NCBI GenBank assembly: GCA_959018215.1
Contig: CAUEKL010000154.1
Location: forward strand, 1 to 5,637
Length of the DNA stretch: 5,637 nucleotides
Reading direction: 5' to 3'
DNA from: an uncultured Gemmiger sp.
GTDB lineage: Bacteria > Bacillota > Clostridia > Oscillospirales > Ruminococcaceae
Shown here: positions 1 to 5,637 of the stretch, in pieces
Numbering within the stretch: the stretch's first letter is position 1
Layout: each line of letters starts with the position of its first letter
The notes under the pieces: model-generated
Told to the model about the DNA's origin: nothing
What the model saw: only the letters and a program-made list of their open reading frames with translations
Database searches by the model: none
Made by a program: the position numbers and the translations under genes

Positions 1-356
1 TCATCTACGACGCCATCAACGATGTCTCCGACGCTATGAAGGGCATGCTGGCCCCCAAGATCCGCGAGGTGGCTCTGGGCGAAGCTCAGGTCCGTCAGGT
101 CTACAAGATCTCCTCCGTGGGCACCGTTGCCGGCTGCCGTGTCACCAGCGGCAAGATCACCCGGGACGCCAAGCTGCGCCTGGTGCGTGACGGCATCGTC
201 ATCACCGAGGACGCCATCGCCTCTCTGAAGCGCTTCAAGGACGACGCCAAGGAAGTGGCCGAAGGCTTTGAATGCGGCATCACCCTGGAGAAGTTCTCCG
301 ACATCAAGGAAGGCGACGTCTTCGAGTGCTTCAAGCTGGAAGAATACCGCGATTGA
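1..356 (+). CDS. infB: Translation initiation factor IF2, C-terminal fragment
   Basis: This is the 3' end of infB. It is open from base 3 to the TGA at 354-356 (117 codons visible) and its start lies outside the window. IF2 is the GTPase that places initiator fMet-tRNA on the 30S subunit and promotes 50S joining in the cytoplasm. The visible part is the end of domain C1 and domain C2, the fMet-tRNA-binding beta barrel. It shows GTVAGC near its start, then SLKRFKDD (around bases 222-245) and FECGI (around 267-281). The C of AGC, the K-R pair and the E-C-G triplet match positions known in Geobacillus stearothermophilus IF2 to contact the fMet end of the tRNA. The fragment is full length at its C-terminus and has no frameshift. 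It heads the visible operon, with rbfA starting 20 nt after the stop. Identification is by recalled family motifs. Confidence 0.96.
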   Translation, partial: IYDAINDVSDAMKGMLAPKIREVALGEAQVRQVYKISSVGTVAGCRVTSGKITRDAKLRLVRDGIVITEDAIASLKRFKDDAKEVAEGFECGITLEKFSDIKEGDVFECFKLEEYRD

Positions 357-376
357 TTGAACGAGGTTACCAACAA

Positions 377-760
377 ATGCCTACCAAGAACCAGGGCCGT
401 ATGGCCCAGGATATGAAGCGGGAACTCATCGCCATCATCGGCGAGATGAAGGACCCCCGGGTTGCGGGCGGTCTGCTGACCGTCACCCGCCTGGACGTGA
501 CCCCTGACCTGGATGTGGCCAAGGTATACATCAGTGTCATGGGCCGCGAAGGGGGCAGCAAACCGGTGGTCGCCGCCCTGAACAAGGCGTCCGGCCACGT
601 CCGCACCGAAGTCAGCCGCCGCATGCACATCCGCAAAGCACCCCGCTTTGTGTTTGTGGCGGATGACGGCGCTGCCTATGCGGCGCATATCAATGAAATG
701 CTGCGCGGGCTGGAAACCAAGGACCAGCCCGATGCACAGGCCGAACCGCAGGAAGACTGA
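377..760 (+). CDS. rbfA: 30S ribosome-binding factor RbfA
   Basis: The gene encodes 127 residues, close to the usual family length of about 115-135. RbfA is a small cytoplasmic KH-type protein that binds the 30S subunit late in assembly and helps mature the 16S rRNA 5' end. The family pattern is clear. A first beta/turn segment reads LLTVTRLDVTPDLDVAKVYI (around residues 34-53). It is followed by SVMG, then the helical segment with the A-x-G kink (KASG) and the strand APRFVFVADD. The last 17 or so residues form an acidic, low-complexity tail. The frame is open upstream to 272, but that stretch overlaps infB. The start at 377 is preferred because GAGG at 363-366 precedes it by 10 nt and the protein then begins at the expected point of the family. 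The infB-rbfA order is widely conserved in bacteria. Confidence 0.95.
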   Translation: MPTKNQGRMAQDMKRELIAIIGEMKDPRVAGGLLTVTRLDVTPDLDVAKVYISVMGREGGSKPVVAALNKASGHVRTEVSRRMHIRKAPRFVFVADDGAAYAAHINEMLRGLETKDQPDAQAEPQED

Positions 761-768
761 TGCCTGCT

Positions 769-812
769 TTCGGCAACTTTTGGAGCGAAGCCGAGCGTGT
801 TTCGGGATCGCT
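769..812 (+). other. Two mutually exclusive short inverted repeats in the rbfA-nrnA gap
   Basis: The 68-nt gap between rbfA and nrnA can form either of two small hairpins. One pairs 769-774 with 790-795 (six pairs, one of them G-T). The other pairs 784-788 with 808-812 and 791-794 with 802-805, around a 2x2 internal loop. They share bases 790-794, so only one can form at a time. Neither is followed by a T tract, so neither is a terminator. They end shortly before the nrnA ribosome binding site. Such short stems are expected by chance in GC-rich DNA, and a function is only possible. Confidence 0.25.
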
Positions 813-828
813 GGAAAAGAGGTAAGTT

Positions 829-1827
829 ATGACGGAATCTGTGGACAGGCAAACTGCGGTACTGCGTCTGCGCGCCGCACAGGATATCCTGATCCTATGC
901 CATAAGAACCCCGACGGCGACACCATCGGCTGTGCCGGGGCGTTGTACCTGGCCCTGAAAGCACTGGGCAAGAACGTGGCCGTGCTTTGCAGCGATCCCA
1001 TCCCCTCCATGTACGATTTCATGGGCATCGGCTGGTTTGACGCCAGCTTCACCCCGGCATTCGTGGTGGCGGTGGATGTGGCCGGTATCCAGCTTTTCGG
1101 CGACCGCAACAATGTGCAGAAATATGCCGAGCATGTGGATCTGTGCATCGACCACCATCCCAGCAACAGCGGCTATGCCTACGAGACCCTGCTGGACCCC
1201 GGCGCCGCTGCGGCCAGCGAGATCATGATCGACGTGGTCACCGATATGGGGGTAGAACTCACCCCCGAGATCGCGGCCTGCCTGTATACCGGCATTGCCA
1301 CCGATACCGGCTGCTTCCGCTTCTCCAACACCACGGCCAAGACCCACATGGCGGCCGCCCGGGTCATTGAGGCGGGCGCCAATATCGAAAACCTCAACGC
1401 CCGCCTGTTCGAGTCCCGCTCCCGGGCCCGGCTGGAGATCGAGAAGATGGCGCTGGAAAGCCTGGAGTATTTCTTCGACGGTCTGTGTGCCATGATCTAC
1501 CTGACCTGGGACCAGATCGTGACTTCCGGTGTGCCGGGGGCCGAACTGGAGGATCTGACCAGCCTGCCCCGCTCTATCGAAGGGGTGGAAGTGGGCCTGA
1601 CCCTGCGCCAGCAGAAGGACGGCAGCTTCAAGATCAGTGTGCGCACCGCCGGCCGTGTGGATGCCTGTGCCATCGCCCGGCATCTGGGCGGCGGGGGACA
1701 TTCCCGCGCTGCCGGGTGCGAGATCAGCGGCAATCTGGACAATGCGCGCTACGCCATTCTGGACGAGGTGCGCAAGGAGCTGGAACGCTGGGGCATGATT
1801 GACCCCGCCGCCCGCAACCAAGGATAA
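829..1827 (+). CDS. nrnA: DHH/DHHA1 phosphoesterase, NrnA-type oligoribonuclease/pAp phosphatase
   Basis: The 332-residue protein has the length and domain order of bacterial NrnA: an N-terminal DHH domain (about residues 1-180) and a C-terminal DHHA1 domain (about 220-325). The manganese-binding motifs are intact. They are H25-x-N-P-D29-G-D31 (motif I), D83 in VAVDVAG (motif II), D108-H109-H110 (motif III, the name-giving DHH) and D159 in GIATDTG (motif IV). The DHHA1 substrate-binding loop GGGGH is at 287-291, followed by SRAAG. NrnA enzymes degrade 2-5 nt RNAs and dephosphorylate 3'-phosphoadenosine 5'-phosphate. Close relatives cleave pApA or cyclic di-AMP, so the exact substrate is inferred. 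No membrane segments or sensor domains are present, unlike GdpP. The ATG at 829 has AGAGG (818-822) 6 nt upstream. The position between rbfA and truB is common in Bacillota. Confidence 0.93.
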   Translation: MTESVDRQTAVLRLRAAQDILILCHKNPDGDTIGCAGALYLALKALGKNVAVLCSDPIPSMYDFMGIGWFDASFTPAFVVAVDVAGIQLFGDRNNVQKYAEHVDLCIDHHPSNSGYAYETLLDPGAAAASEIMIDVVTDMGVELTPEIAACLYTGIATDTGCFRFSNTTAKTHMAAARVIEAGANIENLNARLFESRSRARLEIEKMALESLEYFFDGLCAMIYLTWDQIVTSGVPGAELEDLTSLPRSIEGVEVGLTLRQQKDGSFKISVRTAGRVDACAIARHLGGGGHSRAAGCEISGNLDNARYAILDEVRKELERWGMIDPAARNQG

Positions 1828-1829
1828 AG

Positions 1830-1896
1830 ACAGTCAAGGAACCGGTGACAGGCAGCGGCGCCGCAGGGCCCGCTGTCTGAAACCGGTTCTTGCTGT
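1830..1896 (+). repeat. 67-nt long imperfect hairpin filling the nrnA-truB gap
   Basis: A single inverted repeat occupies nearly the whole gap, from 3 nt after the nrnA stop to 2 nt before the truB GGAGG. Pairing as read by eye is 1830-1833 with 1893-1896, 1835-1837 with 1890-1892, and 1839-1846 (GAACCGGT) with 1882-1889. It continues as 1849-1858 with 1870-1879 (one G-T pair) and 1860-1862 with 1867-1869, closing a GCAG loop. Bases 1834, 1838 and 1859 bulge out, and 1847-1848 face 1880-1881 as a GA/AA internal loop. This gives about 28 pairs. No T tract follows in either direction, so it is not an intrinsic terminator. It could be an RNase III-type processing site, a translation-modulating structure upstream of truB, or a copy of an interspersed palindromic repeat. 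The structure is seen; any role is inference. Confidence 0.75.
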
Positions 1897-1898
1897 AT

Positions 1899-1903
1899 GG
1901 AGG
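1899..1903 (+). promoter_or_regulatory. truB ribosome binding site
   Basis: GGAGG lies 7 nt before the ATG at 1911. It fixes that ATG as the truB start over the in-frame TTG at 1890, which lies upstream of this site and inside the hairpin stem. Confidence 0.9.
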
Positions 1904-1910
1904 CAAACCT

Positions 1911-2807
1911 ATGACCAACCTGACCAACGGCATCCTGCCGGTGGACAAACCCGCCGGCTGGACCAGCTTTGATGTGCTGGCCAAACTGCGGGGCGCGCTG
2001 GGCACCCGGCGCCTGGGACATTCCGGCACCCTGGACCCCATGGCCACCGGCGTCCTGGTGGTGTTTGCGGGCGGAGCCACGGCGGCCGCCGACCGCCAGC
2101 CCGACCACGACAAAACCTATGAAGCCACCCTGCGCCTGGGGGTCCGCACCGATACGGGGGATGTCACCGGCACCGTGCTGGAGACCGCTCCCGTCACGGC
2201 GGGGGAGGCGGAACTGCGGGCGGTGCTGCCCCGGTTCCTGGGGGCACAGCAGCAGCTGCCGCCCATGTACTCCGCCGTTAAGGTGAACGGCCAGCCGCTG
2301 TACAAGGCGGCCCGTAAAGGCCATACGGTGGAGCGCACCCCCCGGCCCATCACCATCTATTCCATCGACTATCTGGGCAGTCCCGCCCCGGGGGAGCACA
2401 CCCTGCGGGTATCCTGCTCCAAGGGCACCTACATCCGGGTGCTGGCCGAGGATATCGGTGCGGCCCTGGGGCTGCCCGCCAACCTGTCGGCGCTGCGCCG
2501 CACCCGGGCAGGGGCTTTCTCCCTGGACCAGTGCCACACCCTGCCGGAGATCCTGGCAGCGGCCGAGAGCGGCACCCTGGCCCAGTCCGGCTGGATGCTG
2601 GGGGTGGAGACCGCCTTTGTCTCTCTGCCTGCCCTCACGGTGGAGGAACCGGCCCGCACCCATCTGTTCAACGGCTGTCCCACCAGCCGGTACCCCGCGG
2701 CGGACGGCCGCTACCGTGTGTACGATACCGCCGGTCTGTTCCTGGGCCTGGCGGTGATCGAAGGCGGCGTCCTGCGGGTGGAAAAACTGTTCTGCGAAAG
2801 GACCTGA
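1911..2807 (+). CDS. truB: tRNA pseudouridine(55) synthase TruB
   Basis: The 298-residue enzyme isomerises uridine 55 to pseudouridine in the T-psi-C loop of almost all cytoplasmic tRNAs, and in E. coli the protein also acts as a tRNA-folding chaperone. The protein opens with GILPVDKPAGWTS (from residue 7). It then has the catalytic motif GHSGTLDP, in which D42 is the nucleophilic aspartate. K68-T69-Y70 carries the active-site tyrosine. PPMYSAVK holds Y120, and CSKGTYIR (169-176) ends in the active-site arginine R176. LSALRRTRAGAF closes the catalytic domain. The last 70 or so residues form a small C-terminal domain of the TruB/PUA-like kind, containing YRVYDTAGLFLGLAVIE. The length matches Bacillota TruB (about 300), and no key residue is missing. 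The start ATG has GGAGG 7 nt upstream. ribF begins 4 nt after its stop, so the two are probably translated from one message. Confidence 0.96.
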   Translation: MTNLTNGILPVDKPAGWTSFDVLAKLRGALGTRRLGHSGTLDPMATGVLVVFAGGATAAADRQPDHDKTYEATLRLGVRTDTGDVTGTVLETAPVTAGEAELRAVLPRFLGAQQQLPPMYSAVKVNGQPLYKAARKGHTVERTPRPITIYSIDYLGSPAPGEHTLRVSCSKGTYIRVLAEDIGAALGLPANLSALRRTRAGAFSLDQCHTLPEILAAAESGTLAQSGWMLGVETAFVSLPALTVEEPARTHLFNGCPTSRYPAADGRYRVYDTAGLFLGLAVIEGGVLRVEKLFCERT

Positions 2808-2811
2808 CACG

Positions 2812-3762
2812 ATGCAGCAATTGGATATGCAGATCATCCCGGCCATCGCCCCGGTGGATGCCCCCCAGGGCAGCGCCGTGGCCCTGGGCTTTTTTGACGG
2901 GGTCCACCTGGGCCACCGCGCCGTCATCTCCGCCGCTGTGACCGAAGCCCGGCGCAGCGGCCTGATGCCTGCCGTCTTTACCTTTGAATTGGCGGAGGGC
3001 AGCACCCTCAAAGGGGGGCGCATCCTCTCCACCGCCCAGAAACACGCCCGCATTGCCTCTTTGGGAGTGCGGCGGCTCATGGAACCGCCCTTTGCGGATT
3101 TCTGCTCCCTGACCCCCGAGGCCTTCGTGCAGGAGATCCTGGTGGGATGCTTCCATGCCAAAGCCGTCTTCTGCGGGGATAACTTCACCTTCGGCGCCCG
3201 GGCGGCGGGCAATGTACCCCGCCTCAAGGAACTCTGCGCCGCCGCCGGAATCCGGGTCACGGTGGTGGAGATGGCCCGCTACCGGGGCGAGGTGGTCTCC
3301 TCCACCCGCATCCGCGCCGCGCTGGAGGAAGGCCGCCTGCCCGACGCCAACGCCATGCTGGGGGCCCCTTACGCCATCGACTGGACCGTCACCCACGGCA
3401 AGGGGGTGGGCACCAGCAAGCTGGGCACCCCCACCATCAATCAGAACTACCCGGCCGGGACCCTGCAGCCCTGCTGCGGCGTCTATCTGACCCGCATCTG
3501 CATCGGCGGCACCTGGTACCCGGCGGCCACCGGCATCGGCCCCCGGCCCACGGTGGCGGAAAAGGGTGCCGCCGTCAGCTGCGAGACCTATGTGCCCGGA
3601 TTTTCCGGGGACGTGTACGGCCAGCGGCCGGTGCTGGAATTCCATCAGTACCTGTGCCCGGTGCGCAAGTTTGATTCCCTGCAGGCCCTGTCCGACCTGA
3701 TCACCACCGCCGCTGCCCGCAGCCGGGCCTATTTCCAGGGCCTGGACGGCCATGTGGATTGA
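2812..3762 (+). CDS. ribF: Bifunctional riboflavin kinase/FAD synthetase RibF
   Basis: The 316-residue protein should convert riboflavin to FMN and FMN to FAD with ATP in the cytoplasm. The N-terminal FAD synthetase (nucleotidyltransferase) module spans about residues 1-180. It shows LGFFDGVHLGH (25-35, with H32 and H35 of the nucleotide-binding motif), CGDNFTFG (121-128) and SSTRIR (163-168). The C-terminal riboflavin kinase module spans about 185-310. It contains GTPTIN (205-210), whose T208 and N210 correspond to the PTAN motif that binds ATP/Mg. It also has GVYL, ATGIGPRPT and E258 in SCETY, at the place of the proposed catalytic glutamate. The kinase signatures are looser than usual: PTAN reads PTIN, and CPVRKF stands where R-x-E-x-K-F is common. 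The core residues remain. The ATG at 2812 has AAAGGA (2797-2802) 9 nt upstream. A second in-frame ATG at residue 6 has weaker support. The truB-ribF pairing is widespread in bacteria. Confidence 0.95.
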   Translation: MQQLDMQIIPAIAPVDAPQGSAVALGFFDGVHLGHRAVISAAVTEARRSGLMPAVFTFELAEGSTLKGGRILSTAQKHARIASLGVRRLMEPPFADFCSLTPEAFVQEILVGCFHAKAVFCGDNFTFGARAAGNVPRLKELCAAAGIRVTVVEMARYRGEVVSSTRIRAALEEGRLPDANAMLGAPYAIDWTVTHGKGVGTSKLGTPTINQNYPAGTLQPCCGVYLTRICIGGTWYPAATGIGPRPTVAEKGAAVSCETYVPGFSGDVYGQRPVLEFHQYLCPVRKFDSLQALSDLITTAAARSRAYFQGLDGHVD

Positions 3763-3791
3763 TTTACAACCTGCCCCAAAGGGCGTATAAT
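3763..3791 (+). promoter_or_regulatory. Sigma-A promoter upstream of the yfmF-like gene
   Basis: TTTACA (3763-3768, five of six matches to the -35 consensus TTGACA) and TATAAT (3786-3791, a perfect -10) are separated by exactly 17 bp. The -35 box begins on the base after the ribF stop codon. Transcription would start near 3798, leaving a leader of about 39 nt before the GTG at 3837. The stretch is clearly more AT-rich than the flanking genes. It probably gives the M16 pair its own transcription in addition to any read-through from ribF, as no terminator is seen between them. Confidence 0.85.
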
Positions 3792-3799
3792 GGAGCAGG

Positions 3800-3811
3800 A
3801 TTTTGCAAAAT
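3800..3811. promoter_or_regulatory. 12-bp perfect palindrome at the predicted transcription start, possible operator
   Basis: ATTTTGCAAAAT is a perfect self-complementary 12-mer beginning about 2-3 nt after the predicted start site of the promoter at 3763-3791. Its position would suit a dimeric repressor, but no regulator is encoded nearby. It could equally be an AT-rich initial transcribed region that is palindromic by chance. Confidence 0.3.
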
Positions 3812-3823
3812 ATACCCAAATCC

Positions 3824-3828
3824 GGAGG
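3824..3828 (+). promoter_or_regulatory. Ribosome binding site that fixes a GTG start
   Basis: GGAGG is followed by 8 nt and then the GTG at 3837. It is the only good ribosome binding site upstream of this reading frame. It rules out the more upstream TTG at 3759, which lies before the promoter and overlaps the end of ribF. Confidence 0.9.
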
Positions 3829-3836
3829 AAACGCCT

Positions 3837-5117
3837 GTGTTTGAACGCAAGCAGCTGGCTCCCGGCGTGTATCTGACCACGCTGGACGCCGAAAAATTCA
3901 ACCGCTGCCGCATCACCATCCATCTGCGCTACCCGGCGCTGCGCCGTTCGGCCACCGATGCCGCGGTGCTGCCCCTGGTGCTGGAACGGGGCTATGCCCA
4001 GTGCCCGGACATGACCGCTCTTTCCCGCAAGCTGGCCCGCCTGTACGGGGCCGACCTGGGGGTGGATCTGGGCACCGCCGGTACCGACCGGGTGCTGACG
4101 GTGGATATCTGCGGCATCAAGGACAAGTTTGCCCTGACCGGGGAGAACCTGAGCGCCGAATACGCCGATATCGCCTTCGGCATCGTGTTTGAACCCTATC
4201 TCGTGGACGGCGTCTTTGACCCCGAGGCCGTCCGCATTGAAAAAGAGACCCTGGACCGCCGCCTGCAGGCCGAATTCAACAACAAGCGCCTGTACTGTGT
4301 GCGCCAGGCCCGCCGCCGGTTCTACGGGGATTCCCCCGCCGGCATCGAGCTGGGTGGTTACCGGGCCGACCTGCCCAAGGTCACCCCCGCCACCCTCAAG
4401 GCGGAATATGACCGTATCCTGTCCACCTCCTCCATCGACGTGATGGTCCAGGGAGCGGACAGTGCCCGGGTGGCCGATCTCCTTCTCCAGAAGCTGGAAA
4501 AGGTCCGGCGTGCCCCCCAGCGGTTTGCCTCGGCCATGGCCATGCCCATCACCGAGACCCGCCGGTTCACCGAGGAGATCCCCGGTGTGACCCAGGCCAA
4601 ACTGTGCATGCTCTTCACCACCGGCACGCCGGAGGACCTGCCCAGCATTTCCCAGCTGCGCATGGCCATGGGGGTGTTCGGCGGTTCCGCCACCAGCCGT
4701 CTGTTCCGCAATGTGCGGGAAAAGCAAAGCCTTTGCTACTACTGCGGGGCCAGCGCACTGCGCTCCACCGGCGTCATGATGGTGGATTCCGGGGTGGAAC
4801 CCGGCGGGGAAGCCAAGGCCGAGGCCGCCATCCTAAAGGAGCTGGACGACCTGTGCCGGGGCCCCGTCACCGAGGAGGAGATGGAGGACTGCCGCCGCAG
4901 CCTCATGTCCAGCATGGATGCCCTGGGCGACAGCCTGGGCGGGCTGGAAAACTGGTACTACGGCCAGATCGCCCGGGGCGAAGCCCTGGCCCCGCCGGAA
5001 TACGGCAAGGTGCTCATCCAGGCTGTTACCGCCGAGGAAGTGCGGGAACTGCTCAACAGCTATCACTATTCGGTGTGTTACGCCGTGACTGCCGGGAAAG
5101 AGGAGGTGGCACCATGA
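3837..5117 (+). CDS. yfmF: M16 family peptidase homologue without the zinc motif (YfmF-like)
   Basis: The 426-residue protein has the M16 (pitrilysin/mitochondrial processing peptidase) fold, with two similar halves of about 210 residues. The N-terminal half shows family signatures such as LPLVLERGY (45-53) and ARLYGADL. It has no H-x-x-E-H zinc motif where an active M16 enzyme would carry it, so it is predicted to be catalytically inactive. The C-terminal half keeps the substrate-binding signature GGSATSRLFRNVREKQSLCYY (282-302), with R294 and Y301. This split matches the non-catalytic subunit of dimeric M16 peptidases. Bacillota homologues carry the database name EF-P 5-aminopentanol modification-associated protein YfmF (B. 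subtilis YmfF), and their molecular role is unsettled. The start is a GTG with GGAGG 8 nt upstream and its own promoter. Its stop overlaps the next gene by 4 nt. No signal peptide is visible, so it should be cytoplasmic. Confidence 0.88.
   Translation: MFERKQLAPGVYLTTLDAEKFNRCRITIHLRYPALRRSATDAAVLPLVLERGYAQCPDMTALSRKLARLYGADLGVDLGTAGTDRVLTVDICGIKDKFALTGENLSAEYADIAFGIVFEPYLVDGVFDPEAVRIEKETLDRRLQAEFNNKRLYCVRQARRRFYGDSPAGIELGGYRADLPKVTPATLKAEYDRILSTSSIDVMVQGADSARVADLLLQKLEKVRRAPQRFASAMAMPITETRRFTEEIPGVTQAKLCMLFTTGTPEDLPSISQLRMAMGVFGGSATSRLFRNVREKQSLCYYCGASALRSTGVMMVDSGVEPGGEAKAEAAILKELDDLCRGPVTEEEMEDCRRSLMSSMDALGDSLGGLENWYYGQIARGEALAPPEYGKVLIQAVTAEEVRELLNSYHYSVCYAVTAGKEEVAP
5101..5108 (+). promoter_or_regulatory. 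Strong ribosome binding site for the yfmH-like gene, inside the yfmF-like gene
   Basis: AGGAGGTG, an 8-nt match to the 16S anti-Shine-Dalgarno, is embedded in the last codons of the upstream gene and ends 5 nt before the ATG at 5114. It supports that start and efficient re-initiation after the overlapping stop. Confidence 0.9.
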
Positions 5118-5637
5118 GTCAGGACCAGACCATGCAGGGCATCCGGGCCAAAGCCGCCGACGCCATCCGCTGCCAGAGCACCGTTCTGCCCAGCGGCCTT
5201 ACGGTACTCTGCCGCACCATGCCGGGGTACAGCACGGTGCACGCCATGTACGCCACCGCCTTCGGGTCCACCACCCGCAAATTCACCCTGGACGGCAAGG
5301 CGGTGGAACTGCCCGCCGGTACCGCCCATTTCCTGGAACACAAGATGTTTGAGTCGGAGCAGGGGGATGCCTTTGAGCTGTACGCCAAGACCGGCGCTTC
5401 GGCCAACGCCTTCACCGGCTACGACCGCACCTGCTATATCTTTACCGCCAGCGGCCAGATCGACGAAAACCTGGATATCCTGCTGAACATGGTGGGCCAC
5501 CCCTGGTTTACCGAGGCCACCATCGCCAAGGAGCAGGGCATCATCGGGCAGGAGATCAAGATGTACGACGACAGCCCCGACTGGCGGCTGATGACCGGCT
5601 TGTTCCGCTGCCTGTACAAGGACCATCCCATCCGGGA
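5114..5637 (+). CDS. yfmH: M16 family zinc metallopeptidase (YfmH-like), N-terminal fragment
   Basis: The first 174 codons of an M16 zinc peptidase are visible; the gene runs off the window, and the family is usually about 420-430 residues. Unlike its upstream neighbour it carries the full inverted zinc motif: H72-F-L-E75-H76, with E75 the expected catalytic base. The distal glutamate E147 in GQEIKMYDD is the third zinc ligand, preceded by E140. Other family marks are LPSGLTVLC (25-33), EHKMFES, and SANAFTGYDRTCY after the zinc helix. The ATG overlaps the TGA of the preceding gene (ATGA, 5114-5117) and has AGGAGGTG just upstream, so the two are translationally coupled and probably made in equal amounts. 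This suggests a heterodimer of active and inactive subunits. Homologues are named EF-P 5-aminopentanol modification-associated protein YfmH (B. subtilis YmfH); the substrate is unknown from the sequence. Confidence 0.9.
   Translation, partial: MSQDQTMQGIRAKAADAIRCQSTVLPSGLTVLCRTMPGYSTVHAMYATAFGSTTRKFTLDGKAVELPAGTAHFLEHKMFESEQGDAFELYAKTGASANAFTGYDRTCYIFTASGQIDENLDILLNMVGHPWFTEATIAKEQGIIGQEIKMYDDSPDWRLMTGLFRCLYKDHPIR

Noticed and set aside
1830..1896. The nrnA-truB hairpin as an intrinsic terminator
   Set aside because: No T-rich tract follows the stem on either strand, and the next gene begins at once.
1890..1910. TTG at 1890 as an upstream start for truB
   Set aside because: It lies in the hairpin stem and has no ribosome binding site. 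The GGAGG at 1899-1903 serves the ATG at 1911.
1901..1910. AGG-CAAA-CCT as a stem that could hide the truB ribosome binding site
   Set aside because: Three base pairs are too few to be stable.
1749..3260. A 503-codon open frame on the minus strand opposite truB and ribF, and a second long one at 2668-3819
   Set aside because: The + strand holds truB and ribF with complete family motifs. Long antisense frames are common in GC-rich DNA, and the antisense proteins show no recognisable motif.
3773..3784. GCCC-CAAA-GGGC inverted repeat in the promoter spacer
   Set aside because: Only four pairs and no T tract follow. It is too short to call a terminator between ribF and the M16 genes, or an operator.
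3759..3836. TTG at 3759 as an upstream start for the yfmF-like gene
   Set aside because: It precedes the promoter boxes, overlaps the ribF stop and lacks a ribosome binding site. The GTG at 3837 is well placed after GGAGG.
3729..4727. A 332-codon minus-strand frame opposite the yfmF-like gene, and a 308-codon one at 895-1821 opposite nrnA
   Set aside because: Both are shadows of well-supported + strand genes, with low-complexity, Gly/His/Gln-rich translations and no recognisable family.

Overview
The window reads as a chromosomal housekeeping segment from a GC-rich member of the Bacillota (Firmicutes). The evidence is the gene order infB-rbfA-nrnA-truB-ribF, strong GGAGG-type ribosome binding sites, and a YfmF/YfmH pair of M16 peptidase homologues, which is typical of that phylum. 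Heavy G/C in third codon positions fits GC-rich gut Clostridia such as the Faecalibacterium/Gemmiger/Subdoligranulum group. The genus is an inference and was not tested.

All seven genes are on the + strand and closely packed. Bases 1-356 hold the 3' end of infB (initiation factor IF2). After 20 nt comes rbfA (377-760), a 30S maturation factor. After 68 nt comes a DHH/DHHA1 phosphoesterase of the NrnA type (829-1827). An 83-nt gap, almost filled by one long imperfect hairpin (1830-1896), separates it from truB (1911-2807, tRNA pseudouridine-55 synthase). ribF (2812-3762, riboflavin kinase/FAD synthetase) follows only 4 nt later. A near-consensus sigma-A promoter starts at the ribF stop codon and drives the M16 pair: a yfmF-like gene lacking the zinc motif (3837-5117) and a yfmH-like gene that has it (from 5114, cut by the window end). 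These two overlap by 4 nt.

The first five genes form a classic translation/ribosome-biogenesis operon with two metabolic members: nanoRNA or nucleotide turnover by NrnA, and flavin cofactors by RibF. The M16 pair probably acts as a heterodimer. Its homologues are associated by name with 5-aminopentanol modification of elongation factor P, which would keep the translation theme, but its substrate cannot be read from the sequence.

I see no mobile element, CRISPR array, tRNA, rRNA, phage gene or defence gene, and no previously undescribed system. The points most worth a second look are the nrnA-truB hairpin, and the internal promoter with a 12-bp palindrome at its start site.
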